Of a stretch of 64,000 bases of DNA, positions 32,170 to 43,366 are shown one piece after another. Below the pieces are notes generated by a model. The model made no database searches. It worked only from the letters and a program-made list of their open reading frames with translations, and was not told the DNA's origin. This stretch comes from Kalmusia sp. IMI 367209 (taxonomy: Eukaryota > Ascomycota > Dothideomycetes > Pleosporales > Didymosphaeriaceae): positions 806,001 through 870,000 of the forward strand of contig JAPEUQ010000005.1 of assembly GCA_027946365.1 (NCBI GenBank), read 5' to 3'. The translations under genes and the position numbers were made by a program. Each line of letters starts with the position of its first letter. The first letter of the stretch is position 1.

Positions 32170-34431
32170 ATGGCTTCCACGGCGAACCAACAGCAAAACT
32201 TCCCGACTGTACCTCCACATCTCTCCGCTGGCGATTATGAGATGCGAGACAGCTACGCAACACAAGAAACACCACGACCTCCGCTAAACCAAACACCATA
32301 CCTCAAACCATACCTCGGCCTTCGAGCTAGGCTCTCGCAGATATGGATCAACCGCTGGACTATCCTCCTTCTCCTCGTCCTCATCCGGCTTCTCTTCGCC
32401 ATCGCGAGTACTGACGCAAGCCTTGCGTCAGCTCGTAGAGAAGCACTCAGCGCATGCACCCAAGTCGAAAGCATGGGCAGCACCATGGCTTCTATGCCCC
32501 ACTTTATGGCCGAAGGCGTCAACGAGATGACCTCCTCTGGCGTCGAAAAAGCAGTGAATGGCCTCATGAAGATGCTGGAACTTAGTGTCAATGGAGTTGA
32601 AGAAATCGTCATCTTCGTCATTCACATGATGACGGGCACCTACCTCTGCCTCATCACCCTCGCCGTTAGTGGCAGTCTTCACGCTGCTGTCGAAATCGGA
32701 GATGCCATGTCAAAGAACCTCAATGAGACTATCGAAGATGTCACCAACGGCATAGGTGATGCCACCAAGAAAGTCACGGATGGCATCAACAGCCTCCTCT
32801 CCAAGATCAATTTCCCATTCGGACCCGATTTTGATAAGCCTTCGATCAATCTCGACGATCAAATCAACAAGCTTAAATCACTTGAGGTACCACCCGAACT
32901 ACAGGAAGGGCTCCAGAAGCTCAATCAATCCATTCCGACTTTCGAAGATGTGCAGAATTTCACCGACAACCTCATCCGAACGCCTTTCGAAGAGGTCAAG
33001 AAATTAATTCAGGGCATGGACAATTTTACGTTCGACCGAGACTTGCTGCCAGTACCACAAAAAGAGCAGCTTAACTTCTGCTCTGAAGGCAATTCCATCA
33101 ATGAGTTCTTCAATGACCTTATTGTGATGGCTTACTCGGCCAAGAAGATCGCCCTCGGTGTTCTCATCGCCCTCGCTATTCTTGCCATCGTTCCCATGGC
33201 TTACATGGAAATTCGTCGTCATCGCCGCATGGAAGAACGCGCCGGACTCTTCAAAGACGGGCATCACGAGCCAATGGACGTTATTTACCTCGCCTCTCGC
33301 CCGACCTCGTCTACGATTGGTCTATGGTTCGGCCGCCGCTTCGGCTCCGCCCGTCGTCAAGCAATCATGCGATGGGCGTGGGCTTATGCAACTTCTGTTC
33401 CAATGCTTTTTCTACTCTCGCTAGCCATTGCAGGTTTCTTCTCCTGCTTCTGCCAATACTTGCTAGTCAGAGGCATGCAACAGAAGGTCCCGGAACTCAC
33501 CGACCAGGTTGCCGGTTTCGCCGAAAAGGTTGTGGACTCGTTGAACAACGCCTCCATGTCATGGGCTGGCGGCGTCAATGGCGCCGTCAACAAGCTTGAT
33601 GAAACAATCAACGATGACATCCTTGGCTGGGTAAACACCACGACATCCGCAGTCAACTCTACACTCAATGGCTTTGTCGACAAGATGTCCGGTGTGCTCA
33701 ATGATACCTTCGGTGGCACTGTACTGTACGATCCGATTAAAGAAGTGCTCAACTGCCTCATTGGCCTCAAGATTGCTGGCATACAAAAAGGCCTTACCTG
33801 GGTTCAAGATCATGCCCACGTCGAATTTCCTGGCGTGAGGAACGACACGATGTCCCTCGGAGCGCTTGCCAAGCTGAGCGACTCTAGTTCTGCCGCCGAA
33901 CTGCTCGCCAATCCTAACGGCAAAGCCAGGGACGAAGTTACTGAAGCTATAAACTTCGTCATCGAAAAGATTCTTAGCGGCATTCGTACCGAAGCCCTCA
34001 TCTCAACTGCCCTCTTAGTTATCTGGCTGGTAATCGCGCTCGGCGGCTTGATCTATGCTTGCACTCACATGGCCCGTCGTGATACCGCAACAGGCACAGC
34101 TTATGTCATTGATCCCGTCGTCGACAGTGCATCCCAGACCCGCGAATATCCCTCGGATGCAGCGCCGCCTTACGAGTATCCCGTCAACAAAGCTGCACCG
34201 TACACTCTGCAGCCTCGACCTTTCCAAGTCTTCGGGCCTAACGACACTAGCCCTGATTCTGAAAAGGTTGGCCAGGTGGAGACTCGCACTGTCAACGATT
34301 CCGCCCGCCCTGGCCATCTTCGCACCAGTAGCCATGGTCAACTTGCTGACCCCTCTCCCCTCGACGAAAAGCACAATCCATTCGCTGATTACCAACGACG
34401 CGAGAAGGGTCCCTTCGCTGATCCCTTTTGA
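32170..34431 (+). CDS. PRM1: Plasma membrane fusion protein Prm1
   Basis: Multi-pass protein that promotes plasma-membrane merger during mating and, in filamentous fungi, hyphal or germling fusion. Single exon, 753 residues from ATG 32170 (the frame upstream to 32143 starts at TTG). Membrane segments are visible near residues 63-80, 145-170, 323-345, 408-434 and 608-635, the expected Prm1 topology with two large extracellular loops. The loops are rich in N-glycosylation sequons (NLNETIED, NASMSW, NTTTSAVNSTLNGF, NDTFGG) and amphipathic helices. Conserved: PYLGLRARLSQIWINRWTIL and LPVPQKEQLNFCSEG. The cytosolic C-terminal tail is Pro-rich and ends KGPFADPF. Confidence 0.93.
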   Translation: MASTANQQQNFPTVPPHLSAGDYEMRDSYATQETPRPPLNQTPYLKPYLGLRARLSQIWINRWTILLLLVLIRLLFAIASTDASLASARREALSACTQVESMGSTMASMPHFMAEGVNEMTSSGVEKAVNGLMKMLELSVNGVEEIVIFVIHMMTGTYLCLITLAVSGSLHAAVEIGDAMSKNLNETIEDVTNGIGDATKKVTDGINSLLSKINFPFGPDFDKPSINLDDQINKLKSLEVPPELQEGLQKLNQSIPTFEDVQNFTDNLIRTPFEEVKKLIQGMDNFTFDRDLLPVPQKEQLNFCSEGNSINEFFNDLIVMAYSAKKIALGVLIALAILAIVPMAYMEIRRHRRMEERAGLFKDGHHEPMDVIYLASRPTSSTIGLWFGRRFGSARRQAIMRWAWAYATSVPMLFLLSLAIAGFFSCFCQYLLVRGMQQKVPELTDQVAGFAEKVVDSLNNASMSWAGGVNGAVNKLDETINDDILGWVNTTTSAVNSTLNGFVDKMSGVLNDTFGGTVLYDPIKEVLNCLIGLKIAGIQKGLTWVQDHAHVEFPGVRNDTMSLGALAKLSDSSSAAELLANPNGKARDEVTEAINFVIEKILSGIRTEALISTALLVIWLVIALGGLIYACTHMARRDTATGTAYVIDPVVDSASQTREYPSDAAPPYEYPVNKAAPYTLQPRPFQVFGPNDTSPDSEKVGQVETRTVNDSARPGHLRTSSHGQLADPSPLDEKHNPFADYQRREKGPFADPF

Positions 34432-36024
34432 TCCTATTGCCGATAACCCATGCTCTTCCCTGACCTTTACGCTTGCGTTCTGTGTCTAAGAATTAGCACG
34501 GGTTGCTACATCGACCTGTGACGAGACGTAATTGCTCAGGTTACGTACCTTGGACCTTGAGGTCCTTTCTCTGATGATGCTTTGCTCTCGAGAAATATAT
34601 CTGCTAGGTTGACGGAGCTTGCTCCTCTCCAGCAGACGAACCTAAATTGGTGTTTTATGAAATGCATCTTACCCTTCAAAATCGTCCCCTCCGTAACGTC
34701 TTGAGTGCTTGCACTCGACGGGCGAGGGTGTCGCTAATGTATTTTCCTTTGGTTTAGATGACATGTGTCGTCGCTCTGTTCTTGCGATTTCGCGTTGGAT
34801 TGATATCCCCTCGTTGCATTTTCTTGGAGCGTTTTGGCTTTTTTATATTCCACATGTCAAGTCATGAGTTCTCTTCTCTCTTAAGAGGATTTCAAAGTCC
34901 ACTTCTCTCTCCAGAATATCACTCGCAACGAGGTTTTGTGCTATATCTCCTTTGGCTTGTCTGTCCCCGAGGCCCTTTCCTCCCGCCCTCTCCGTACCCC
35001 AAATCCCTCGATTTCCCTTCTGTACTGCGTACGCGCGCTCCCCGCCTTCCCGTGGCTTGCCCGGTTGGTCGCGAGCCCCCGTGCGCGTTGCAGTCAAGGA
35101 TGCAATCGGCGCGCTGATTTGTTGTGTGTATCGGTGCACGGTCGGACATATTGGGTATAATCGCTCTATTTCGCCTCGTCCTTCCACGATCTTCTGTTAT
35201 CTCACCGGCCCTGTTTGGTTGTATCTTCGGACCCGCTGAGGCTGTCGCTGGGGGAAGAGTCTTGTGATGCAGGACTGAGTGCTGATTGGTAACGAGCGTT
35301 GGTATACTTCCCTCCACACACTTCCCCTTTTTACTTTCCTGTGCGCAGGCAGGGTAAGAGGGGAGTGTGTAGTCGAGCTGGAAGTCGACAGATGTTGGCT
35401 TGCGTCGGTCTTGGTTGAAGTGATCCTCGTCCTTTGGATGAAGGGTTGGTTTCCTCTTTTTTTGGATGCGCCTTTTGCGCCGCCTGTGTTGATTCTGTGC
35501 TTCTGCCGGAACAGTTTGTAGTTGGTGAGATTGGGGTGGAATGAGTGGTGATGGCGGCTGGCTACTAGGGGGTGTAAAGGCTGACCTGAGTCGCTCCTTC
35601 GGAGGGGTTTTCTTCTTTTTGTTGGGAGGGAAGATGGCTTTCCGACCAGATTGAACGACTATATTGTATGCATGCTGGAGGCTGTCGACAGGAAATTGAA
35701 CATACCCTCCCTACGTTCGTCATACCTTTGCCTAGTGACTTGTGTGATGTGCAAGCGGCTTTCCTCCAGATGGCTGCAGGTAGGCCATGACATCAAGGCT
35801 CCCTCGTCTATGGTACCAAGTCATTGGCCATGTCGTGTTGCATGCGTGTTTAGCTGTGTGAAACCGCCAGCACGTGGAGGAAGCTCGGGCCAGGTGCAAC
35901 TCGGCAATGACGATGCAGCGCCGCGGCGCATCGCAGGCCTCATGGAGCTCCTCGACAACACCAACATAGCCGCCCAGCAACATGAACATAGCGTAATGCC
36001 TATTCTCGCTAGACCGCCCTCACG
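34432..36024. other. Intergenic region, 1.6 kb, nothing recognised
   Basis: 3' flank of PRM1 and 5' flank of VPS39. It is pyrimidine-rich with many short frames, none supported. Confidence 0.5.
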
Positions 36025-39000
36025 ATGCTGTCCGCTTTCACAGCTCGGCCGATTATCGAGCTGAAGCAGCGCGACAAGTCAAAGATCGAATCCATCCTCG
36101 CCTACGGTATGCACCTATCCTGGCCTTCTGCCCCCAGAGACTGACAGCGTATAGGCAACAGAGTCCTCGTAGGGTTGAACACTGGCTCCCTGCGCATCTA
36201 CCGCGTCAACGAAACGACTGAAGAGGACGAGCAGCCAGCGCAGAATGTCGAGCAAAACGGCGACCAGCCGGAGTCGCAGGCGCCTAAAGTCAAGCCCGTA
36301 GATCTTCTGCGCGAGGAGGAGAAGTTTGCGCGCCGGCCAATACAGCAATTAGCTATTATCAAGGAGGCGAACATCCTCCTGTCGCTCTCAGACAACCATG
36401 TCTCCGTCTACGATCTGCAGACATATGCCCTGCAGGAGAAGCTGGAGCGGACGAAAGGTGCTACGACGTTCGCCGTGACGAGCAACATCGTCAAGGATCC
36501 TAGCACAGGCATTCCATCAATTGTGAGCCGGCTAGCTGTGGCGGTTAAGAGGAAGATCATTCTGTGGACGTGGCAGGATATGGAGCTGAGCGGCGATGCT
36601 GCCGAAATCACACTCATCGCTTCGGTGAAGAGCCTGACGTGGGCGACTGGCACGAAGATTGTTGCTGGTATGGATCCTGGATTCGTCATGGTTGACGTTG
36701 AGAGCCAGGACATTCAGGACATTGTCAAGCCTGGCGCGTTGGGAGAAGCTGGTGGGTCGGGGGGCACAAGGTTCGGTGCTGTGTCTTCGTCGGGCATGGG
36801 ATATATGGGCATGGGGAGCTGGGTTCCGAAACCGCTAGCAACGCGATTGAACGAGGGCGAAATGCTACTTGCAAAAGACGTCAACAGCTTATTCATCGAT
36901 ACCGACGGGAATGCACTCGACAAGCGACAGGTACCGTGGCCGTCGGCACCGGAAAGCCTTGCATACTCATATCCGTACATGCTCTCACTCCAGCCACCTG
37001 CGAAAGGCGGCCTCGAGGTTAGGAACCCAGACACGCTTAGTCTCTTACAAACCATCGCTCTCCCGAACGCGAACTTCCTCCATGTTCCGCAGCCTAATAT
37101 TAGTTTGGCGCATGCCGGTAAAGGCTTCCTCGTGGGAAGCGATCGGTGTATATGGAGGATGGGTGCGCAAAATTACGAATCGCAGATCGATGAGCTTGTT
37201 GTTAATGCCCGATTTGATGAGGCTCTTAGTCTGCTAAATCAACTAGAGGATACCCTCCTCCATGATAAAGAGGGGAGAATAAGAGAGATCATGATACTGA
37301 AGGCGCATGCATTATTCGATCTGAAAAAGTTTCTCGATGCCATGGATCTTTTCACGGATGCGAAAGCGCCACCAGAGCGGGTCATTGCGCTGTACCCAAA
37401 GGCCATCGCGGGAAATTACTCATCCGTGGAGAGCGTAAAAGACACAGAGAGCATAGTTGATGAGGAGGAAACAAACGGAGACAAAGCCCCCTCCGAAAGC
37501 AAGGAAGCTCCTTCCACACCTGTCAACACAATTGGGCGTTCAGTGATGGGTAGATTGGTGGGGCACAAGAAACTAGATTCTGATACTGCTTCCATCAGAT
37601 CTTCAGTCAAGGATGCCAAAGACGATGCGACCGACACCGCGAGTATTAAAGGAAAGACTTCTGAGACCATACTCCCGGATAAAAATCTCGAAGGTAAAGA
37701 CCTGCAGCTTGCCGTGCATGCTCTGACATCGTACCTGCCACAATGTCGCGTTCAAATCAAGCGGTATATCGATATTGACGGTACATTAAAAGAGCCTCTC
37801 CCCCAGCAAAGCGAAAGCCAAGCAGAAGAATACAAGCCGCCGTTCCATTACTATATTCAAGCATCAGACCCGCTTGGACATATCGACTGGGCTGCTGAGC
37901 TCCTCAAGGTTGCTCAGCTAGTGGACACTACACTTTTCCGGGCATACATGCTTGCCCGACCAAGTTTGGCTGGCCCGTTGTTTCGACTACCTAACTTCTG
38001 CGAACCGGATGTCGTCCAAGAGAAGCTTTATGAAACCGGTCGGTATGCCGACCTAATCGACTTCCTTCACGGCAAAAAACTTCATCGACAAGCATTGGAG
38101 CTCTTGGAGAAGTTTGGGAAGAACGAAGCAGACGAAGAGGTCTCCTCGGCGCTCCAAGGACCCCAGCGAACAGTTGGGTATCTGCAACAGCTACCTCCAG
38201 AGATGATTGATCTAATCCTCGAATTTGCGGAGTGGCCATTGCGGACAGATCCTAAACTGGGCATGGAGGTCTTCCTTGCGGATACCGAGAATGCAGAAAC
38301 GCTCCCTCGTCAGCAAGTAGTCGACTTCCTCGAGAAGATCAATGCTAAGCTTGCTGTGAAATATTTGGAACACATAATTGAAGAACTCAACGATCTGACT
38401 CCGGACTTTCACCAAAAGCTGGTCGACCTGTTTTTGGAGAGGCTCAAGGCTCGTGAGTTCGCGGACGACGAAGAAAAAGAGCGATGGAGAGAACGACTGC
38501 AAAACTTCCTTAAGACAAGCACAAACTACAACACTATGCGTGTGTTTAGGCAGTTGCCCTCGGACGATGCGGATTATCATGAGGCTCGGGCTATCGTGCT
38601 TAGCAAGATGGGCAACCATAAGCAGGCCTTGCAGATTTATGTCTTCGACATGAAGGACTACGAAAAAGCTGAAGAGTGAGGTTACTTTGATGTAGAGTTC
38701 TTGCAATTGTGCTGATTATTCTAGATACTGCAACCAAACCTTCCTGTCGACAGCGCAACCCGCCTCTCCCGCCAGGTCCTTCCAACCCTCTTCGACGGCG
38801 CCAGTGACAACCAACTACGACGACGACGAACCGTCCATCTACCATGTCCTCCTGTCCCTCTATCTCACCCCCCCTCAACCCCACAAACCCAACTGGCCGC
38901 CCGCACTCTCTCTCCTTAGCCGCCACGGCGCCCGTCTCCCTGCCAATACCACGCTCGACCTCGTCCCACCCACGCTGCCCGTGAAAGAGCTTGAATCCTA

Positions 39001-39322
39001 CTTTCGAGGGCGCATCCGCAACGCCAACTCCCTCATGAACGAAGAGCGCATCGTGGCGCGGTTGCGCGGTGTTGAAAAAGTCGAGGTGGAGGGTGCGGTG
39101 TTGCTGGGTGAGGGCAAGGTGGATGCTCACGGGCGGCATTTGCCTGGTGGACTAAATCGTAGGGTAGTGATTGATGAGGATAGGCATTGTGCGGTGTGCC
39201 ACAAGAGATTCGGAGGAAGTGCTATTAGGGTTTATCCGGATAATAGCGTAGTGCATTCGGGGTGTTTGAGGGGGAGTATCGGGAGGAAAGGAACAGCAGG
39301 AGGAGCAGGAGCGTGGAGGTAG
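36025..39322 (+). CDS. VPS39: HOPS complex subunit Vps39/Vam6
   Basis: Subunit of the HOPS tethering complex that binds the Rab7-like Ypt7 and drives vacuole and endosome fusion; also a vacuole-mitochondrion contact (vCLAMP) component. Exons 36025-36106, 36155-38675 and 38725-39322, 1066 residues. The first exon (27 codons) supplies the start of the CNH beta-propeller (LSAFTARPIIELKQRDKSKI then GNRVLVGLNTGSLRIYRV). CNH spans about residues 1-360, with an acidic insert near residue 50. The Vps39 domain 1 and clathrin-repeat region follow (YETGRYADLIDFLHGKKLHR). The C-terminal Vps39 domain 2 holds a zinc-finger-like block CAVCHKRFGGSAIRVYPDN, then VVHSGC. A Ser/Thr/Glu-rich linker is near residues 430-510. 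Confidence 0.93.
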
Positions 39323-39662
39323 AGCTATGGATTGAGGGTGGTATTGGTTGGTGTATTGTAGATGTTGCATAGTTGGTTCGATACCCGTAGTAGATTGATG
39401 GCGAATCTAAGCAATTATTTCAGCCCCGCGCTGCTTGATAGTAACGGCTGCCGTCTGTAACGCATGGTGAAACCGCGCAATTCGGAGTATTCATCTTCAG
39501 CGCCAGCTCTTTTGCACTAATTCACGATCTTCCATTGTGTGCAAGGCTCACGTACGTCGTGCCCCTCTGCTCCCTCAACGTGGATATTCCCCTCTGGAGT
39601 CCACGGCGAATTGTCGCGGTATGCCCCAAAATAGCTAGGCGTAGTAGTTCCCTAGCACATCT
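39323..39662. other. Convergent intergenic region
   Basis: 3' flanks of VPS39 (+) and GON7 (-); nothing else was seen. Confidence 0.5.
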
Positions 39663-39923
39663 TCACTCCCCCTCCATAATCTCCTCTCCATAGTTCTCCT
39701 CCTCCTTTGCGTCGGCGCCTTTCTCCCCCGCTGCCTTGTCCGCCTCCATTTTCTGCGTTAGGAAGGTGTTGATGTCGGTTTGTAGAGTCTTTACGGAGGA
39801 CTGGAGGGCAGATAGGTAGGCTGTGCGGTCGGGGGTGGTAGGGTTTGCGGAGACGGTGGGGAGGTTGTGTGTGAATGATTCGGAAGAGGAAGGGGAGGTG
39901 TAGTTTGCGGTAAGGCTGGACAT
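39663..39923 (-). CDS. GON7: EKC/KEOPS complex subunit Gon7
   Basis: Small acidic subunit of the KEOPS complex, which makes N6-threonylcarbamoyladenosine at position 37 of ANN-decoding tRNAs and affects telomere maintenance. Single exon, 86 residues, ATG at 39923. Matches the fungal Gon7 layout: a Thr/Ser-rich disordered N-terminus (SSLTANYTSPSSSESFTHNL), the helical core DRTAYLSALQSSVKTLQTDI plus FLTQKMEADKAAG, and an acidic C-terminus EEENYGEEIMEGE. The family is defined mainly by this helix and its size, so the call is good but not certain. Confidence 0.8.
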   Translation of the reverse strand: MSSLTANYTSPSSSESFTHNLPTVSANPTTPDRTAYLSALQSSVKTLQTDINTFLTQKMEADKAAGEKGADAKEEENYGEEIMEGE

Positions 39924-40364
39924 GGTGTAAATGGTGGGTAGGTGTCGGGAGTCACGAATTTAATATGAGCATAGGTATTGAAAGGTATTGAAAGGTATTG
40001 GAAGGTATTAGAAGGTGAACGCGGAGAGTTTTGGAAAGTGTGGGGTTGTGAAGAAGTTCGGTGGCACTAGTGGGGTCCGTACTGTGTAGCTTGCTCAGCC
40101 CTAGCGACGATCAATCGGCGGCCTACGTCGAAGCGAAGCTAACCTCGACGGCAGCGTTCGACGCAACATGGCCTGTCTCTATCCGCCTTCCGCCATCCAC
40201 CTCCCCCATATACTCGGTCCCTGGTACCCAATACCCACAATCGTGCTGGCCATGATCAACCCCGCCCTATAGTACAACATATACCCGCCACGCCACCCTT
40301 ACACCCTGTACCATAGTTGCAGCCCCAGTACAGCAGCCCGCGTCGTGGCACAAGGCGCGCCGCA
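39924..40364. promoter_or_regulatory. Divergent promoter of GON7 and the HbrB gene
   Basis: A 441-nt gap between divergent genes, containing the 10-nt tandem repeat at 39972-40013. The plus frame reaching back to 40317 starts at TTG, so the HbrB start is placed at 40365. Confidence 0.5.
39972..40013. repeat. Tandem repeat, 10-nt unit, about 4 copies
   Basis: The unit AGGTATTGAA is repeated about four times with drift (GGTATTGGAA, GGTATTAGAA). It starts about 50 nt upstream of the GON7 ATG. Confidence 0.85.
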
Positions 40365-42806
40365 ATGCAGTCGACTTCACCACCCCCGCAAACGCCCACC
40401 ATCCACCGCCCAGACCCTTTCGACGACTCAGACAGCGATAGCTCGCAAGTCACCCTGCAGCGCCGCTCTCCCTTGCCTCCACGCGCCGTCAAGTCACCCC
40501 AACAAGGCGAATCGACACCAAACTACTCGCGCCCTGCACTTGCGCGCGATGAGACGTCCCACAGCGGGCCCCAGCTAGGACACCGCCCGCGGCAACGCTC
40601 CCAGGGCTATTTCGAACCGAACCTGCCCTCTAGCCAGGCCAGCATGTCGAACCTAGATGCCTCGCGCATCGCAGCCCAGACAGCCATGCACGCCCAGAAC
40701 CCCCAACACATGCGCAAGCGCTCGACGACGATACCAGAGCCCGGAACATCAACGGCGCCGGCGGGGAGAGGTCCGTCGAGCCCGCCGCCCATACCGGGAC
40801 AGCATATCATGACTTTCAAGACAAATGGGATGACATACCAGAATGGTTTGGTGGGTGGGAGTAGGATGGCAGCAACATCGGCAGCAAATGCTGCGTACCC
40901 AAGAAGTCCCATGCTTTCTCCTGGGGCACAGCAGCAGCAACAACAGCAACAGCAACAACAAGAACACGGGTCTCCGAAGCCGTCCATACCCGATCTGGCT
41001 CAAGTTCCAAAGGCAAAGGAAAAGAGCAAGATGAAGCTATTCTCGAAGCCCAAAAACATCAAGATCGACAAAGGCATAGACATCAAACACCATGCGTTAC
41101 CCTCGCCGGGTAAGATCGGAATCGGCATTCACAGTTCGCAGGCGCTAAATCGCATGATGATGAACCAGTCTACGACGAGCTTGAACGAGCCCAGTGTCAG
41201 CAGCGGTGCGTCGATATACTCATCCGCTAATGGCTCCACATCGACACTAGTCCCTCCACGAAACGACTCGTATCTTCCGACTGTGCATGAGAAGGACAAG
41301 GACAAGCATAAACACCACTTTCTATCACGACCAAAGAAAATTAAAGAAAAGGATGAACTTCATCTACCGCTATCTTCAGCGAGTAGTACCTCTCGACTAG
41401 TCGACCCGAATGCACCTCAACCGTTGTATTCCTTTGCTGCGCCCGCCTCACCTGGGCATGCAAGCACGTTCACCAGCTCCGTGACCGGGCTGGATCTAAG
41501 GCACGGAGGACGTCATCTTAGACGGGCCAAAAAGGAAGAGAAAGCTGCTTATCTAGATGCTCAGCTAGATCCAGCTTTCCGAGATCGCAAGCAGTCTTTT
41601 AGCACAGATAGATCAGAATGGCCATCTGTGAACACCATGGGTAGCACACCATTAAGCACGCTCGGACCGTCGCCTGGATCAGCGCTTTCACAGTCCAATG
41701 ATGCGATGCTGAATCTTGGAAGCTCGTTCAACTTGCCAGGGATGTCACCCGACGACGCTTGGCCATTATTAAAAGCAACTGTGCTACTAATATTTGCGGG
41801 CGAGGATCCGCGGCCCCCGGTTGAAGATTTCAACGCGCTTGTCATTGTTCACATCAAGCGATGCATACAAAAGCGTTCGCCTATCATTCTCATCGAAGAT
41901 CTCAACGAGCTCCTGACGACTGGGTTTGGCTCGCTAGATCAGACGCTAAGACACGTTCCTGACGACCGGCTTATCCCCCATTTGGTCGAGATGTGGATCG
42001 TTGTCTTCACCACCATCCTTCCCTTTATACAAGCTGTCTTTCTACCATTAGACTTGGAGTTCCGCGGCTCGGGCATCATGTCATCTACAGCCGCTGCAGA
42101 TTTCTGGGGTGTTCTTTTACCTGATGAGATGAACACCAAGTCCCCCGAAAATAAAAACATACCTATTCTCGGCGAACTAGATGTTCGCCGCATGACGCTC
42201 CTCGTGTTTCGCGATACCGTTATTCTACCACGCTACGACACCCTCATGGCCATCTTCTCCCGCCTTTCTTTGGAGAACCTCAATGCAGGACTTGAATCAC
42301 CCTCACCAATACCTGATGCACGCCCTGGAACTGCAGGGTCAGAAACCACGCCAATAGGCAGCCTCCAATCCACATCCCACAGTTCAGGCGGCTACCTTGA
42401 ATCCGCAAACAGTATGACATCCTCAACCTTCGCTTCCACCCGGTCCCGCGCTACCTCTAATACTTCGGCCGGCTCTTTCTCCGCGCACTCGATCCACTCC
42501 AATCCCTCCAACTTCCTACAGCCTGGCCAACATGTCCCACCCTCGCTCCGCGCGCAGCCCATGGATTCTGCGAAAGTCACGGAGACGGTGGGCAGAATGC
42601 TGCAGTGCGTCAGTGTGCTGGTCAGTCTGCAGTCTGGAGATGATTCGCAGGATAAGATGGGCAAGCTGACACGCGAGTTGAAGTACAACTGGCTGGGAAG
42701 AGGAAGAACAGGGAGGCAGAGACAGGGATTTGTAGGAGCGAGGAGGGGTTGGGCGGGTTTAAATCTGGCGCAAGGAGGGATCAGTGTGCCAGGTGTTGGG
42801 GCTTGA
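40365..42806 (+). CDS. HbrB-domain protein, TORC2 Bit61/PRR5-like
   Basis: Fungal HbrB-like protein, related to Bit61/Bit2 and metazoan PRR5 (Protor) subunits of TOR complex 2; Aspergillus hbrB mutants have hyphal branching defects. Single exon, 813 residues from ATG 40365. Residues 1-450 are disordered: Ser/Pro-rich, with a polyglutamine run of about 13 residues (40929-40969) and Lys-rich patches (AKEKSKMKLFSKPKNIKIDK). The HbrB domain starts at DAWPLLKATVLLIFAGEDPR (about residue 463) and continues through LVIVHIKRC, SPIILIEDLNELLTTGFGSL, LVEMWIVVFTTILPFIQAVF and RMTLLVFRDTVILPRYDTLM to about residue 640. A Ser-rich region and a basic C-terminal helix follow. Confidence 0.9.
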   Translation: MQSTSPPPQTPTIHRPDPFDDSDSDSSQVTLQRRSPLPPRAVKSPQQGESTPNYSRPALARDETSHSGPQLGHRPRQRSQGYFEPNLPSSQASMSNLDASRIAAQTAMHAQNPQHMRKRSTTIPEPGTSTAPAGRGPSSPPPIPGQHIMTFKTNGMTYQNGLVGGSRMAATSAANAAYPRSPMLSPGAQQQQQQQQQQQEHGSPKPSIPDLAQVPKAKEKSKMKLFSKPKNIKIDKGIDIKHHALPSPGKIGIGIHSSQALNRMMMNQSTTSLNEPSVSSGASIYSSANGSTSTLVPPRNDSYLPTVHEKDKDKHKHHFLSRPKKIKEKDELHLPLSSASSTSRLVDPNAPQPLYSFAAPASPGHASTFTSSVTGLDLRHGGRHLRRAKKEEKAAYLDAQLDPAFRDRKQSFSTDRSEWPSVNTMGSTPLSTLGPSPGSALSQSNDAMLNLGSSFNLPGMSPDDAWPLLKATVLLIFAGEDPRPPVEDFNALVIVHIKRCIQKRSPIILIEDLNELLTTGFGSLDQTLRHVPDDRLIPHLVEMWIVVFTTILPFIQAVFLPLDLEFRGSGIMSSTAAADFWGVLLPDEMNTKSPENKNIPILGELDVRRMTLLVFRDTVILPRYDTLMAIFSRLSLENLNAGLESPSPIPDARPGTAGSETTPIGSLQSTSHSSGGYLESANSMTSSTFASTRSRATSNTSAGSFSAHSIHSNPSNFLQPGQHVPPSLRAQPMDSAKVTETVGRMLQCVSVLVSLQSGDDSQDKMGKLTRELKYNWLGRGRTGRQRQGFVGARRGWAGLNLAQGGISVPGVGA

Positions 42807-43228
42807 GTATAGGTGTGGGAAAGTTATTGGGTAGGGAATGAAAATGCGAATCACAAAGATGGTGCAGGGTGGAACGGGGATTAGCATTGGGTATGGCGTA
42901 CACGGGGTGGAGTTGCTATCGACGGAACTACTTTTGGGGCACCACGACTGTTCACGCTCGCAATAACCCAGGATTCTCTTTTGCTCACACCATTGTAAGA
43001 TATCTCTCGCATCCAGCAATCAATTAATCTTCTTCCGAATTCCACTGTCTGGCGTGGCGCAACGAAACTTGATACATGAAATACAGTCGATCTCTCCTTC
43101 ATCAAATGGGGGCCTGGTTCGACAACAGCCGAAGAGCCGCTCTCCGAACCGGACAGGCATTTCGTCTATCTTATCGTCAGTTGGACAAAGTAACAAATTG
43201 CATATTTGACCTAAAAGAAAAACTTACT
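42807..43228. other. Intergenic region
   Basis: 3' flank of the HbrB gene (+) and of micropeptide gene A (-). Nothing else was recognised. Confidence 0.5.
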
Positions 43229-43366
43229 TCAGTTTGGTCTAGGCCTTGCGCTGCATAGATGCCATAGTGCGCTGAGGATCGAGATGAGAATCATGGTGAG
43301 AAGCTGGAGGAGAGCGAGTATATCTTGGCGGGACCATTGCGTTGGTGTGACTTGGATGGCGTCCAT
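43229..43366 (-). CDS. Single-helix membrane micropeptide A (45 aa), paralogue of the 44158-44280 gene
   Basis: Found by reading below the usual length cut-off. ATG at 43366, stop at 43229, 45 residues. It aligns without gaps to the peptide at 44158-44280: both start MD, have Q-W-S-R-Q-D-I-L at residues 10-17, then LLQLL and M25, and end L-W-H-L near residues 34-37; 23 of 40 positions are identical. The DNA has many silent differences (Ser TCC against AGT, Arg CGC against CGT, several Leu and Gln third positions), which points to selection on the protein. Residues 16-38 are a hydrophobic helix, so a single-pass membrane peptide with a short polar N-terminus is likely. A GTAAGT just after the stop could be a splice donor. 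Function unknown. Confidence 0.7.
   Translation of the reverse strand: MDAIQVTPTQWSRQDILALLQLLTMILISILSALWHLCSARPRPN

Noticed and set aside
39360..39400. GGTTCGATACC resembling a tRNA box B
   Set aside because: No A box or cloverleaf can be formed upstream.
40929..40969. Poly-CAG/CAA tract as a possible unstable microsatellite
   Set aside because: In frame and interrupted by CAA codons; an ordinary polyglutamine stretch in a disordered region.
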